In this document: piece by piece, positions 1-7,702 of the stretch
How the letters are laid out: every line of letters begins with the position of its first letter
Numbering within the stretch: the first letter of the stretch is position 1
Assembly: GCF_001544295.1 (NCBI RefSeq)
Contig: NZ_BCQF01000016.1
Span: 1 to 64,000 of the forward strand
DNA: 64,000 nucleotides
Source of the DNA: Enterococcus pseudoavium NBRC 100491
Lineage (GTDB): Bacteria; Bacillota; Bacilli; Lactobacillales; Enterococcaceae
Direction: 5' to 3'
The notes under the pieces: model-generated
Told to the model about the DNA's origin: nothing
Database searches by the model: none
The model's input: only the letters and a program-made list of their open reading frames with translations
Translations under genes and position numbers: made by a program

Positions 1-11
1 TTCTTTTTTAA

Positions 12-878
12 TTATTGCTTTTTCTTTCGAACTGCTAGCCAGATCTCACTGTAGGCTTGTTCTGTTCCTTGATCAAAATTCGTAAACGAGATCTCTGGCG
101 CTTCAACTAATTCATAAGCCGAAGACGGCAGCCATTCCGAGTAAATTTTTCCCCAAGTATCTTGGAGCGTTTTAGGAAATGCTCCGGTACTCGGAAAAAT
201 CGCCCATGTTTGTCTGTCTACTGACAACTGTTCTAAATCAGCGAAAGGATTTTCTTGGGTAGTCACCGAGCCAATCAAGTGCATCAGTTCCCCTTTTTCT
301 TCCATCCGCTGGTCACCAAATGCGTACGAGGCATTCACAACTTGGTAAGGATAGCTTGTTTGCAACTCATGCAATTCTTCTTTTTGCTTGGATGTGATCC
401 CTTGGGCCAATTCTTGAATCGCTTGGTTGACTCCTTCAAATTGGATGGGGACTCGTTTAGTCACGCCAATCAGGTTAAACGCTGGTTTTTCTTCAATCTT
501 AAAATCCATTGAAACTGCTCCTTTAACATCAATATAAAATGAGCGTTGAGGAAATGATTTTTGAGCGCCCGTTTTACTCACTTCAGAAGGCAAGCGGCCC
601 GACCATTCCCGGAAGGCTCGCGAAAACCCTTCGACGGATTGATAGCCATACTTAAAAGCGACTTCAGTCACAGTTGTTCCGTTTGCCAATTCTTCATTGG
701 CTAGCGCCAAGCGCCGATACTTAATGTAATCGGTCAACGAAAGACCCGCAATAAAAGCAAAGGTCCGCTTCAAATGATATTCTGAAATACCGATCATTTT
801 GGCTGCTTCTGACAATGAAAGCTCTTCTAACAGATGTTCTTCAATATATGCCATTAGACGATTTAAATCTTGAATCAT
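12..878 (-). CDS. AraC family regulator with GyrI-like effector domain
   Basis: A transcription factor of 288 residues. Residues about 8-100 form the double helix-turn-helix of the AraC/XylS family (LSLSEAAKMIGISEYHLKRTF, then VTEVAFKYGYQSVEGFSRAFREW). Residues about 125-288 resemble the GyrI-like (AraC_E_bind) small-molecule binding fold, beginning MDFKIEEKPAFNLIGV. Proteins of this architecture usually sense hydrophobic or cationic compounds and activate an efflux pump or their own gene, but no pump lies beside it here. The ATG follows a GAGGGGAGAGGG ribosome site. The stop codon lies 12 bases from the window edge, so the downstream neighbour is not visible. The family is clear; the ligand is unknown. 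Confidence 0.9.
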   Translation of the reverse strand: MIQDLNRLMAYIEEHLLEELSLSEAAKMIGISEYHLKRTFAFIAGLSLTDYIKYRRLALANEELANGTTVTEVAFKYGYQSVEGFSRAFREWSGRLPSEVSKTGAQKSFPQRSFYIDVKGAVSMDFKIEEKPAFNLIGVTKRVPIQFEGVNQAIQELAQGITSKQKEELHELQTSYPYQVVNASYAFGDQRMEEKGELMHLIGSVTTQENPFADLEQLSVDRQTWAIFPSTGAFPKTLQDTWGKIYSEWLPSSAYELVEAPEISFTNFDQGTEQAYSEIWLAVRKKKQ

Positions 879-1044
879 TTCCCTCTCCCCTCATTTCTTA
901 CTTGATTCTATACTAGCAACTAATTATAGACTCGACCGATTTTAAACCAATAATGTCAATTATAGCATGCTCTTTTTCAATGACCGGCAACTAATAAAAA
1001 AACTTGCTCACTGAACGGATTCCTAAATTTCCCAATTTCACTTA

Positions 1045-1191
1045 TTAGACTTTATATTCCATTTGTTCCACAGCTATTAATTTGGGTGAATCCAAAATAT
1101 TATAAAAACACTCAATCTTCTGCTTCGTTACAGGCTTTTTAGCAACAAAACAAACAAAAACTGATGATTGAAATTCCGTGAAACATCGCAC
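1045..1191 (-). CDS. possible 48-residue small ORF or gene remnant
   Basis: The 536-base gap between the AraC gene and the oxidoreductase operon holds one doubtful small reading frame and a terminator; I see nothing else in it. The frame starts with GTG and reads VRCFTEFQSSVFV... to ...LIAVEQMEYKV, with ordinary-looking amino-acid composition. An A-rich stretch ending in GGA sits right before the GTG. A better-placed ATG two codons away in another frame stops after 15 codons, so the region could be a frameshifted remnant. I do not recognise the peptide and assign no function. Confidence 0.2.
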   Translation of the reverse strand: MRCFTEFQSSVFVCFVAKKPVTKQKIECFYNILDSPKLIAVEQMEYKV

Positions 1192-1313
1192 TCCTTTTTA
1201 ATCGGTGGATAAATCACCTTGATTTTCTTTTTGAAAAGTCAACTGTTTGAATACACTGAATCAGATTAAAGTAACAAGTATACAGCAAATTCAGCCTAAC
1301 TATTTTTAAAACC

Positions 1314-1358
1314 AAAGCCTCTCTCGCTGACCCTTTCAAGGATAACGAGAGAGGCTTT
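1314..1358 (-). terminator. rho-independent terminator of the oxidoreductase pair
   Basis: A perfect 13-base inverted repeat (AAAGCCTCTCTCG and its complement) separated by about 19 bases. It lies about 55 bases past the stop codon of the upstream minus-strand oxidoreductase gene, the right place to end that transcript. Confidence 0.8.
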
Positions 1359-1414
1359 GTTAAAATACTTACTTCAACCACACAGCAGCATAATTTTTAT
1401 TGGTAATTTTGTTG

Positions 1415-2392
1415 CTATCCTAACACGATCCCAGCATCAGCGAGCGCCGCTTCAACGATTTCCATCACCAGCTTGCTGTGTTCCAGCTGTTGTTTGACGA
1501 AAGTCATATCATGTTTTTCGATGACTTGATTGAACAATTTAAATTCGTCGTACATCCGATGGGGATGATTTTTGTGATCAAAGGTTTGACTTTCACCAGA
1601 ACGTCGTTCGAGGCTGTAATTGTCTAAAACATTGGTTGGCCCATTGATAACTACTGAACCTTCAGTTCCTTGAATCGTTGAGCGGATCGTCGCCTCCGAG
1701 TCTTTAGCACCGATGCAGACGACTTTGATCTCACCGTAATCTAAAATCAACAGACCGGAAGTATCGATTGATCGCTCAATATTGGCATAATACTGAACCC
1801 GTTGCGGTTTTCCTAATAGGCCAACGACGAGATGAATGTTGTAAATATTGATATCCATCAAAGCTCCGCCCCCCATTTTAGGATTGAAAGCCGGCAAGAT
1901 CGTTCCTGCCTTAAAAGCGTCATAGCGGGAGGAATATTGTGAATAGTTGCATTCAATGATTTTCAATTGGCCGATTTGTTGACTGGCTTCTTTGATGCCT
2001 TGGTAATTGGCTAGATATTGATTCGTGATTGCTTCGACTAAGACCAAATTTTTAGCTAACGCAATTTTTTCCAGTTCCAATAATTCAGCAGAGGTCAAAG
2101 TAAATGGCTTTTCACAGATTACATGTTTGCCGGCTTCTAAAGCTTTTTTGGCAAAAGCATAATGTAAATGATTCGGTACCGCGACATAAACGGTGTCGAA
2201 CGCTGTGCTTTGCAGGCACTCATCGAGATCGGTATACGATGCTTCGATAGCATAGTCTGCTTGTAATTTCTCGGTTTTTGCCTGACTTCTTTTGGTTCCC
2301 AACAGGGCTTTGACTTGAATCTCCGGCAGGTCTTTCGTCAATGGTAAAAATTCCTGAACAATCATACCTGATCCTAAAATGGCTAGTTTCAT
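1415..2392 (-). CDS. Gfo/Idh/MocA family oxidoreductase
   Basis: An NAD(P)-dependent sugar or cyclitol dehydrogenase of 325 residues. The Rossmann start MKLAILGSGMIV is followed by the family EKP motif in CEKPFT near residues 93-98, and the C-terminal half has the mixed alpha/beta substrate domain (MGGGALMDINIYNIH). It is the second gene of a two-gene operon, 26 bases after a distant paralogue, with its own AAAGGAATCCC-ATG start. The pair is divergent from an RpiR-type regulator with a sugar-phosphate-binding SIS domain, which suggests catabolism of a sugar or sugar acid. Substrate cannot be told from sequence. Confidence 0.88.
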   Translation of the reverse strand: MKLAILGSGMIVQEFLPLTKDLPEIQVKALLGTKRSQAKTEKLQADYAIEASYTDLDECLQSTAFDTVYVAVPNHLHYAFAKKALEAGKHVICEKPFTLTSAELLELEKIALAKNLVLVEAITNQYLANYQGIKEASQQIGQLKIIECNYSQYSSRYDAFKAGTILPAFNPKMGGGALMDINIYNIHLVVGLLGKPQRVQYYANIERSIDTSGLLILDYGEIKVVCIGAKDSEATIRSTIQGTEGSVVINGPTNVLDNYSLERRSGESQTFDHKNHPHRMYDEFKLFNQVIEKHDMTFVKQQLEHSKLVMEIVEAALADAGIVLG

Positions 2393-2418
2393 GGGATTCC
2401 TCTTTTCTTTGCTTTATT

Positions 2419-3444
2419 TTACGCGAAGGGTTGAATTTGCTGAATACCTTTTTCCAACATCTCGATTTGCAACAAGGTTTCTTCATCTTTGACGACTTTC
2501 GGCTGACCATTGATCAATGTTGCGTAGATATCCTCATATACCCGACTATAATCGCCAATCTCGGAAACAACTTTTTCTTCGTGGTACCTACCATTGTCAT
2601 CAATATACGTAAGCGTACCATAATGCTGGGGTAAATCGATACCGAAATCCTGATTTTCTGGCAAATAAAACATTTTTAAGTGCTCTTCTTGCCGGTCTTT
2701 GGTTTCTTTGACAAAGACCCCTTTTTTTCCATAAACAACGAAACTCGGCCGTTCCTTCAAACGGAAATAACTTGATTTCACCGAAACTTTCAGCCGACCA
2801 TAAAAAAGATCCAAATCAAAATAATCATTCATCCGATCCGTTCCTAAGAGCTGGCGGACCTCATAATGCACATCATCGGGTTCACCAAAATAGGAGATCA
2901 CTTGATCCAGCGTGTGGCAGGCGTGACCATAGAGATAACTGGTACCAATCGAAAATTTCTCGACACTTGCCGGCACTTCTGGTCGATAGTAGTCGTAGTG
3001 CATCTCTACTTCTAACAGATCTCCTAGCACGCCACTTTCAATCACCTTTTGAACAGTCAAAAAATCAGAATCGTAGCGGCGATTTTGATAGCATTGCACA
3101 AATAGTCCTTTTTCCTCAGCTAATCGGAATAATTCCTGGGCTTCTGCAACTGTTTCAGTAAAGGGCTTCTCAATCAAAACATTTTTCCCGTGCTCCAAAG
3201 CTTCCTTCCCTAATTTGAAATGCAGCGGGCTGGGGGTCGTCACGACTACTAGTTGGATTTCCGGATCCTGATAGATCGTATCGATCTCTGTGGTATACGT
3301 CACACCGGGGACTTTTTCCCAAGTGATCTTGCCACTAGGTGAATAGATCGTTTTGACTTTGATTTTGTCGGTCAATTTTGTTGAAAAAGGTAGATGATAG
3401 CGATTAGTACTCTTGCCGTTGCCGATATACGCGATGGTTAACAT
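2419..3444 (-). CDS. Gfo/Idh/MocA family oxidoreductase (YhhX-like)
   Basis: The first gene of the two-gene oxidoreductase operon, 341 residues. The N-terminal Rossmann region reads MLTIAYIGNGKSTNRYHLPF and the EKP motif lies near residues 92-94 (IEKPFTETV). GTSYLYGHACHTLDQVISYFGEP is the conserved substrate-domain helix seen in the YhhX-like branch. The ribosome site GGAGGA lies somewhat far (about 13 bases) from the ATG. It is divergent from the RpiR regulator, with a 15-base palindrome in the shared intergenic region. Role inferred: redox step on a sugar substrate controlled by the neighbouring regulator. Confidence 0.87.
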   Translation of the reverse strand: MLTIAYIGNGKSTNRYHLPFSTKLTDKIKVKTIYSPSGKITWEKVPGVTYTTEIDTIYQDPEIQLVVVTTPSPLHFKLGKEALEHGKNVLIEKPFTETVAEAQELFRLAEEKGLFVQCYQNRRYDSDFLTVQKVIESGVLGDLLEVEMHYDYYRPEVPASVEKFSIGTSYLYGHACHTLDQVISYFGEPDDVHYEVRQLLGTDRMNDYFDLDLFYGRLKVSVKSSYFRLKERPSFVVYGKKGVFVKETKDRQEEHLKMFYLPENQDFGIDLPQHYGTLTYIDDNGRYHEEKVVSEIGDYSRVYEDIYATLINGQPKVVKDEETLLQIEMLEKGIQQIQPFA

Positions 3445-3564
3445 AATAACTAAATTCCTCCAAATTTTTGATAGTTTTATTATAGAGAACTTTTGGCTTT
3501 AAAAGGACTTTTCCAGCAACATCGGTCTTTTTATTCAGCCTTTCGCCATTTTCATAGCAAAGCT

Positions 3565-3579
3565 TGAACATTTTGTTCA
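3565..3579. promoter_or_regulatory. candidate operator of the RpiR regulator
   Basis: The palindrome TGAACATTTTGTTCA sits in the roughly 230-base region between the divergent oxidoreductase operon and the rpiR-like gene. RpiR/MurR proteins bind inverted repeats of this size. A weak promoter for the regulator follows (TATGAT at about 3629-3634). The assignment is by position and symmetry only. Confidence 0.45.
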
Positions 3580-3672
3580 GAAATCCAGCCGCCCAATGAA
3601 AAAATCTTCTGAAATCAATCAATTTACGTTATGATAGCAAGACAAGCAGTAAATCGAATAGAGGTAAAAAAG

Positions 3673-4542
3673 ATGCTTTTAATTGATAAATTACATTTAC
3701 AAAATGACTTAACTACAACAGAAAAACGGATCGCGGACTATATTTTAGCGAATCTGACGACGATCCCCGCGATGAACGTCGCAGATCTAGCCAAAGATAC
3801 TTATACCTCCCATTCTTCCGTGATTCGTTTAGCCAAAAAAATGGGCTATGAAGGGTTTCGTGATTTTCGCGTAGCCGTCTCTGAAATTGCCCATAGTGAG
3901 CTCTACCGTGCCAAGCCAGTCGATGCGAACTTTCCCTTTCAACCACATGATTCGACTGCTGAAATTGCGAAAAAGATCGCAGACCTGACAATCAATACGG
4001 TCCAACGAACTTATGCTCAGCTGGAAGCTAACGTGCTCGATGAGGCCGTCACCCTATTAGCCCAGGCCCAACGGATTTTTCTGTTTGCCCAAGGCGATTC
4101 ACAAATTCGAGCCCGCAGCTTTCAAAATAAACTAATCAAAATCAACAAATTTCTGATTGTTGCTGATGAATACGCCGATGAAGATTGGAACGCGGCGAGT
4201 CTGACGGATCAAGATTGCGCCATTTTTATCTCTTATCGCGCCCGCGTCCCACAATATGAACGGATGCTGAAACATTTTTTAAATGAAAATATTCCTTCCG
4301 TCTTATTGACCGGTAATGAAAATTCAAATTTGATCGCTTTAGCAACCCAAGCAATCGTCTTCACCCAAGATGAACTGGATTATTTAAAAGTCAGCACCTT
4401 TTCCTCGCAAATTGCCTTTGAATACATTTTGGATACCTTGTTTTCTCTATTGTATGCCAAAGATTTTGAAGCAAATCTGGCGGCCTTCCGAAAAAAGAAC
4501 GAATGGATTGAAAAAGGAAGTTTATCTGAACACTCAGACTAA
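3673..4542 (+). CDS. MurR/RpiR family transcriptional regulator
   Basis: A 289-residue regulator. The N-terminal RpiR-type helix-turn-helix spans about residues 1-77 (TTTEKRIADYILANL, then YTSHSSVIRLAKKMGYEGFRDFR) and a SIS sugar-phosphate-binding domain follows at about 105-250. I start at the internal ATG (MLLIDKLHL) because GAGGT lies 7 bases before it; the frame is open 14 codons further upstream without a good ribosome site. It is divergent from two Gfo/Idh/MocA oxidoreductases and probably controls them in response to a sugar phosphate. Confidence 0.9.
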   Translation: MLLIDKLHLQNDLTTTEKRIADYILANLTTIPAMNVADLAKDTYTSHSSVIRLAKKMGYEGFRDFRVAVSEIAHSELYRAKPVDANFPFQPHDSTAEIAKKIADLTINTVQRTYAQLEANVLDEAVTLLAQAQRIFLFAQGDSQIRARSFQNKLIKINKFLIVADEYADEDWNAASLTDQDCAIFISYRARVPQYERMLKHFLNENIPSVLLTGNENSNLIALATQAIVFTQDELDYLKVSTFSSQIAFEYILDTLFSLLYAKDFEANLAAFRKKNEWIEKGSLSEHSD

Positions 4543-4575
4543 AAAAACATGCTGACGCTTTAGCCGTCAGCACGT
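4543..4575 (-). terminator. terminator overlapping the end of the YczE-like gene
   Basis: On the minus strand GTGCTGACG pairs with CGTCAGCAT around a 7-base loop that contains the stop codon of the YczE-like gene, followed by seven T. It also lies between two converging genes. Confidence 0.75.
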
Positions 4576-5219
4576 TCTATTTGTAATGTTTTGATTGTAT
4601 CCACGACACTCTCATGAGCCACCTCAGTCACATCAAAATGCAGCAGTTTGAAGGTTGTTTCCAAAATGAAACCAATTCCAAACACCGAAATCACGGTTCC
4701 GACACCAATTTTAGCCCCTAACAACCAACCAATCAATAAGGCCAGCCCTTCAATCGACCCGCGGATCACGCCGATGGGAACTTGTGGTAATCGTTTGCCC
4801 AAGGCCACCATCAAGGCATCCCGTGGACCACAGCCCAAGGACGCACCGATATAAAAATAGCTGCCTACACAAATCGACACCTGCCCTAACAAAAGCAGCA
4901 AAACACCCGCGAAAAAATGATGCATTTGCGGAATCAGTGCCAACGCTTGAATCCCATCCACAAAAACGCCAATCAAAATCGTATTCAACAGGGTCCCAAA
5001 ACCGATCTTCTCCTTCAGCGCAACATCCAGCACCAAAATAACGACACCGGTGATAATGATGACCGTTCCATAACTCCAATCCGTCAAATAAGAAATCCCC
5101 ATACTAAAGGCTTCCCATGAGGCCAGGCCAATATTGGCTTGAATCGTCAAAACTGAGCCTAACGCAAATAAAAATAAGCCTAACAACAACTTTACCAACC
5201 GAACACTATATCCCTTCAT
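4560..5219 (-). CDS. YczE/YitT-like integral membrane protein
   Basis: A 219-residue membrane protein with about five hydrophobic segments (LVKLLLGLFLFALGSVLTI, VIIITGVVILVLDVAL, HHFFAGVLLLLLGQVSICVG, VISVFGIGFILETTF). It matches the YczE-like family: GLASWEAFSMGISYLT after the first helix and GCGPRDALMVALGKRL near residue 130. The transport or regulatory function of this family is not settled. A second member, clearly divergent, lies at 18456-19103. A promoter (TTGACA, 17 bases, TATTTT) precedes it, and the terminator overlaps its stop codon, so it is probably transcribed alone. Confidence 0.82.
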   Translation of the reverse strand: MKGYSVRLVKLLLGLFLFALGSVLTIQANIGLASWEAFSMGISYLTDWSYGTVIIITGVVILVLDVALKEKIGFGTLLNTILIGVFVDGIQALALIPQMHHFFAGVLLLLLGQVSICVGSYFYIGASLGCGPRDALMVALGKRLPQVPIGVIRGSIEGLALLIGWLLGAKIGVGTVISVFGIGFILETTFKLLHFDVTEVAHESVVDTIKTLQIERADG

Positions 5220-5250
5220 TAAGCCCCTTCTTTCTGTAACTGTCTAACGC

Positions 5251-5280
5251 AAAAATACGAAAATTCATGGTGTTTGTCAA
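5251..5280 (-). promoter_or_regulatory. sigma-70 type promoter for the YczE-like gene
   Basis: On the minus strand TTGACA and TATTTT are separated by exactly 17 bases, ending about 30 bases before the ATG. Confidence 0.55.
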
Positions 5281-5360
5281 TCAGATTCCCCAAAAAAGAT
5301 TTAGCGGCCGTAACTTCGCTATTTTTTGACTCACTAAAGAAAATGACCATTTCCGAAAAC

Positions 5361-5392
5361 AAAAAATAAGCGCCGTCAAAAGCACGCTTATT
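5361..5392 (-). terminator. terminator of the Mga-type regulator gene
   Basis: AATAAGCG and CGCTTATT form a stem followed on the minus strand by a run of T, about 80 bases after the stop codon of the Mga-like gene. Confidence 0.65.
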
Positions 5393-5473
5393 CAATGGAG
5401 ACTTCTTCAAAAACAACTAAAGCCACCTTAGCAACACAATCAACAGTTGTCGACTAGGACTTAGCTGAAAGAA

Positions 5474-6979
5474 CTAATTAATTTTTTCAGACAATTGATT
5501 GACTAGTTTTTGGATTGAACGAACCGCATCTAGTGTGACATATGGATCCATTATCACCAATGGATAATCACTCGGCAAATCACCTCGGCCACCCGTCGTG
5601 ATCAAGCCATCGTAAGTTAGGATCTTCTTATACATATCCTGACTGTTGTCCCAGATTCCTTCAAAATGGTGAATCTCATAGTTTCCGTAAACAATCTGAC
5701 GGATACCTTTGGCCATGAATTCCTCTTCTGTCGGCGAAAGATCTGAGATCAATAACAAATGGATGGTTTTATCCTGGGAAGCCAGCAGCTCTAAACTATT
5801 TACTTCTTGGGTTAATAAGAGATAAACATAGTTGATAATAAAATCTTCATTTTGATAAATGCCATATTCTTCAACAAATGCCCGGACAATTTCAGTCACT
5901 TTTACTACGGCCGGTTCGTGTAAAGTTTTGACCGTTTCTAAAAAAACTGCGCGGCTTTTGCGTAAAATCGTCAAAAATTTCTTATCTTCATCATACAAAT
6001 AAACATCCGTCATTAAAACCATCGTCAAGTCATACATCCGTTGCGCATCTAAAGGAACTCCCAGCAGTTTCATATACTGCTCCGCCAATTTTAGATGGAC
6101 TTTAAATAAACGCTGGTAGCGGGGATTGTCGCTCAGCGCTATTTCCAAATGTTTTTTGCTAAATACGATCGCATCAGAAAATGAGAGCCACAGACAATCA
6201 CGTATTTCCTCAAGTGTAAGCTCCAAACGAAAAACCTCAGAAACCGTGTCTCTGAATTTCTGAATATCTTTCGTTTCTGGCAAAGCTAACCCCGTCGTTC
6301 GAAGCTCCTCTTTGGGATAATAATGTCCATTTTTTATACGCCATAAACTGATAAAGACGTTGTATGTAACCCGTTTTTGAAAAATATATTTTTTATGAAA
6401 ACCATTTATTTCAGTAAAGGCCGCCACAAATTTTTCGATTGCTACCAATTGATACTCTCTGATATTCGGCAAGTCGATTTTTAACGTATATTGTTTTTCA
6501 AGAAAATAGCGATAATAAAAATGTCTGATTACACTTTCTCGCCCCTCTAAACGCAGCGGACGATAACACAGCTTGATCCCCGCTTGATTCAAGGCCTGTT
6601 CCGCCTTTTTCAAATAGCGTTGAGCATTAGAATAACTGATAAACAGCCGTTTTGATAACGCCTCAATGTTTTCACAGTTTTCATACAACAGCTCCTCAAT
6701 AATCTGGAACTCCGGGGAATTAATCAATGCTAAGGAATATAATTTTCCAATACTTACATCTTTTTTAAGCACGACCCGATACAAACCCTCTGCTTTTTCC
6801 ACCAAAAAGTCGCCGTCCAATTCATTGATCATAGCAATATCCTTCAATAAAATTGGTAACGAACAATCTAACCCTTCCAACAACTGCTCACTTGATAATC
6901 CTTCACGCTGATAATATAATAATTCAATTAGCCGTAACCTACGTCTATTACTCGTTCCTAAAACCTGGCGAAAATCCAT
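5474..6979 (-). CDS. Mga-type helix-turn-helix transcriptional regulator
   Basis: A 501-residue regulator resembling the Mga family of virulence and sugar-response activators. It has an N-terminal winged helix (residues about 8-60, RLRLIELLYYQREGLSSEQLLEGLDCS), the Mga helix-turn-helix (about 85-135, NIEALSKRLFISYSNAQRYLKKAEQAL), a helical middle portion, and a C-terminal part that could be EIIB-like (TIHLLLISDLSPTEEEFMAKG). The ATG (MDFRQ) is preferred over an upstream TTG because GGAGGG lies 7 bases before it. It is alone between two terminators, with a long AT-rich leader. Its targets are unknown; no adjacent surface-protein gene is seen. Confidence 0.8.
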   Translation of the reverse strand: MDFRQVLGTSNRRRLRLIELLYYQREGLSSEQLLEGLDCSLPILLKDIAMINELDGDFLVEKAEGLYRVVLKKDVSIGKLYSLALINSPEFQIIEELLYENCENIEALSKRLFISYSNAQRYLKKAEQALNQAGIKLCYRPLRLEGRESVIRHFYYRYFLEKQYTLKIDLPNIREYQLVAIEKFVAAFTEINGFHKKYIFQKRVTYNVFISLWRIKNGHYYPKEELRTTGLALPETKDIQKFRDTVSEVFRLELTLEEIRDCLWLSFSDAIVFSKKHLEIALSDNPRYQRLFKVHLKLAEQYMKLLGVPLDAQRMYDLTMVLMTDVYLYDEDKKFLTILRKSRAVFLETVKTLHEPAVVKVTEIVRAFVEEYGIYQNEDFIINYVYLLLTQEVNSLELLASQDKTIHLLLISDLSPTEEEFMAKGIRQIVYGNYEIHHFEGIWDNSQDMYKKILTYDGLITTGGRGDLPSDYPLVIMDPYVTLDAVRSIQKLVNQLSEKIN

Positions 6980-7303
6980 ACCATAACCCTCCAAATTCCT
7001 TAGTGCTGTTCTTTTACGAAGCCAGTTGCTACTAAAAGTTCTCCTTGCAATCTTTCACAATTCGACTAGACAGATAGCTGACTGATGCAAATAATTAAAA
7101 TAACGACATCACGTTATGACAGTTAACAACACTCTCCTTTTATTTTACCCTTTTTCGATAAATCTATGTAGCTTTTTTTTATTATTTCATATAAACGAAG
7201 GAAAAATATCTTATATATCAACTTTTTTATAGCGTCAAACTATTATTTATCGCTATAAATTAAATAAACGACACATTATTTACTATAAAAATTTACTTAT
7301 ACA
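6980..7303. other. AT-rich intergenic region upstream of the Mga-type gene
   Basis: No credible gene. It is strongly AT-rich and presumably holds the promoter of the Mga-type regulator. A short inverted repeat (ATAACG, 6 bases, CGTTAT) lies at 7100-7117 and could be an operator, but it is too short to argue further. Confidence 0.4.
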
Positions 7304-7343
7304 AAAAAACGACATTTCCCATTTTGGCGAGAATGTCGTTTTT
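7304..7343. terminator. bidirectional terminator
   Basis: AAAAAACGACATT and its complement flank a 15-base loop, with A runs on one side and T runs on the other. It lies about 85 bases downstream of the liaY stop codon. Confidence 0.75.
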
Positions 7344-7426
7344 CATTATTTTTTTGATGATTGGCGTTGAATTGTGTAACTCCGCCTCACTCGGTCAAAT
7401 TGCTTTCACTCTTGATAAGTTTTAAG

Positions 7427-7702
7427 TTAGAAATCACTCCACTCATCATCTTCGGATTTTGTTCGCTTCCGGCGTGGCTTTGATTGAAACGTTTCATTGG
7501 CTTCATAACGGTTTTGGGGCGGCTTTGGCATCAGCAAAGCAAATAGAAGATATAACAAGATTGGTGCGCCATCAAAAATGAATAGTGAGACTATGAAAAT
7601 TACCCGGGCAATCGTCGCATCAATTCCAAAATACTCTGCAAGTCCGCCTAACGTTCCCGTCAGTACTCGATTTTTTTGTGATTTCATCAATCGCTTGTTC
7701 AT
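7427..7702 (-). CDS. liaY: PspC-domain membrane protein, LiaY-like
   Basis: A 91-residue protein with a PspC domain over residues about 5-62: KSQKNRVLTGTLGGLAEYFGIDATIARVIF, then one strong membrane segment (VSLFIFDGAPILLYLLFALLMP). A basic/acidic cytosolic tail ends in WSDF. It starts immediately after the liaX stop codon, matching the liaX-liaY order of enterococci, where these proteins belong to the LiaFSR response to daptomycin and antimicrobial peptides. A phage-holin-like liaZ, expected next in E. faecalis, is not found here. The paralogue at 9558 ends in the same WSDF tail. Confidence 0.85.
   Translation of the reverse strand: MNKRLMKSQKNRVLTGTLGGLAEYFGIDATIARVIFIVSLFIFDGAPILLYLLFALLMPKPPQNRYEANETFQSKPRRKRTKSEDDEWSDF

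Noticed and set aside
3404-3622. A 72-residue minus-strand frame between the oxidoreductase and RpiR genes
   Set aside because: It overlaps the promoter region and the palindrome and has no protein-like features.
5219-5416. A 65-residue minus-strand frame upstream of the first YczE-like gene
   Set aside because: It covers the terminator of the Mga-type gene and the YczE promoter, and has no ribosome site or recognisable domain.
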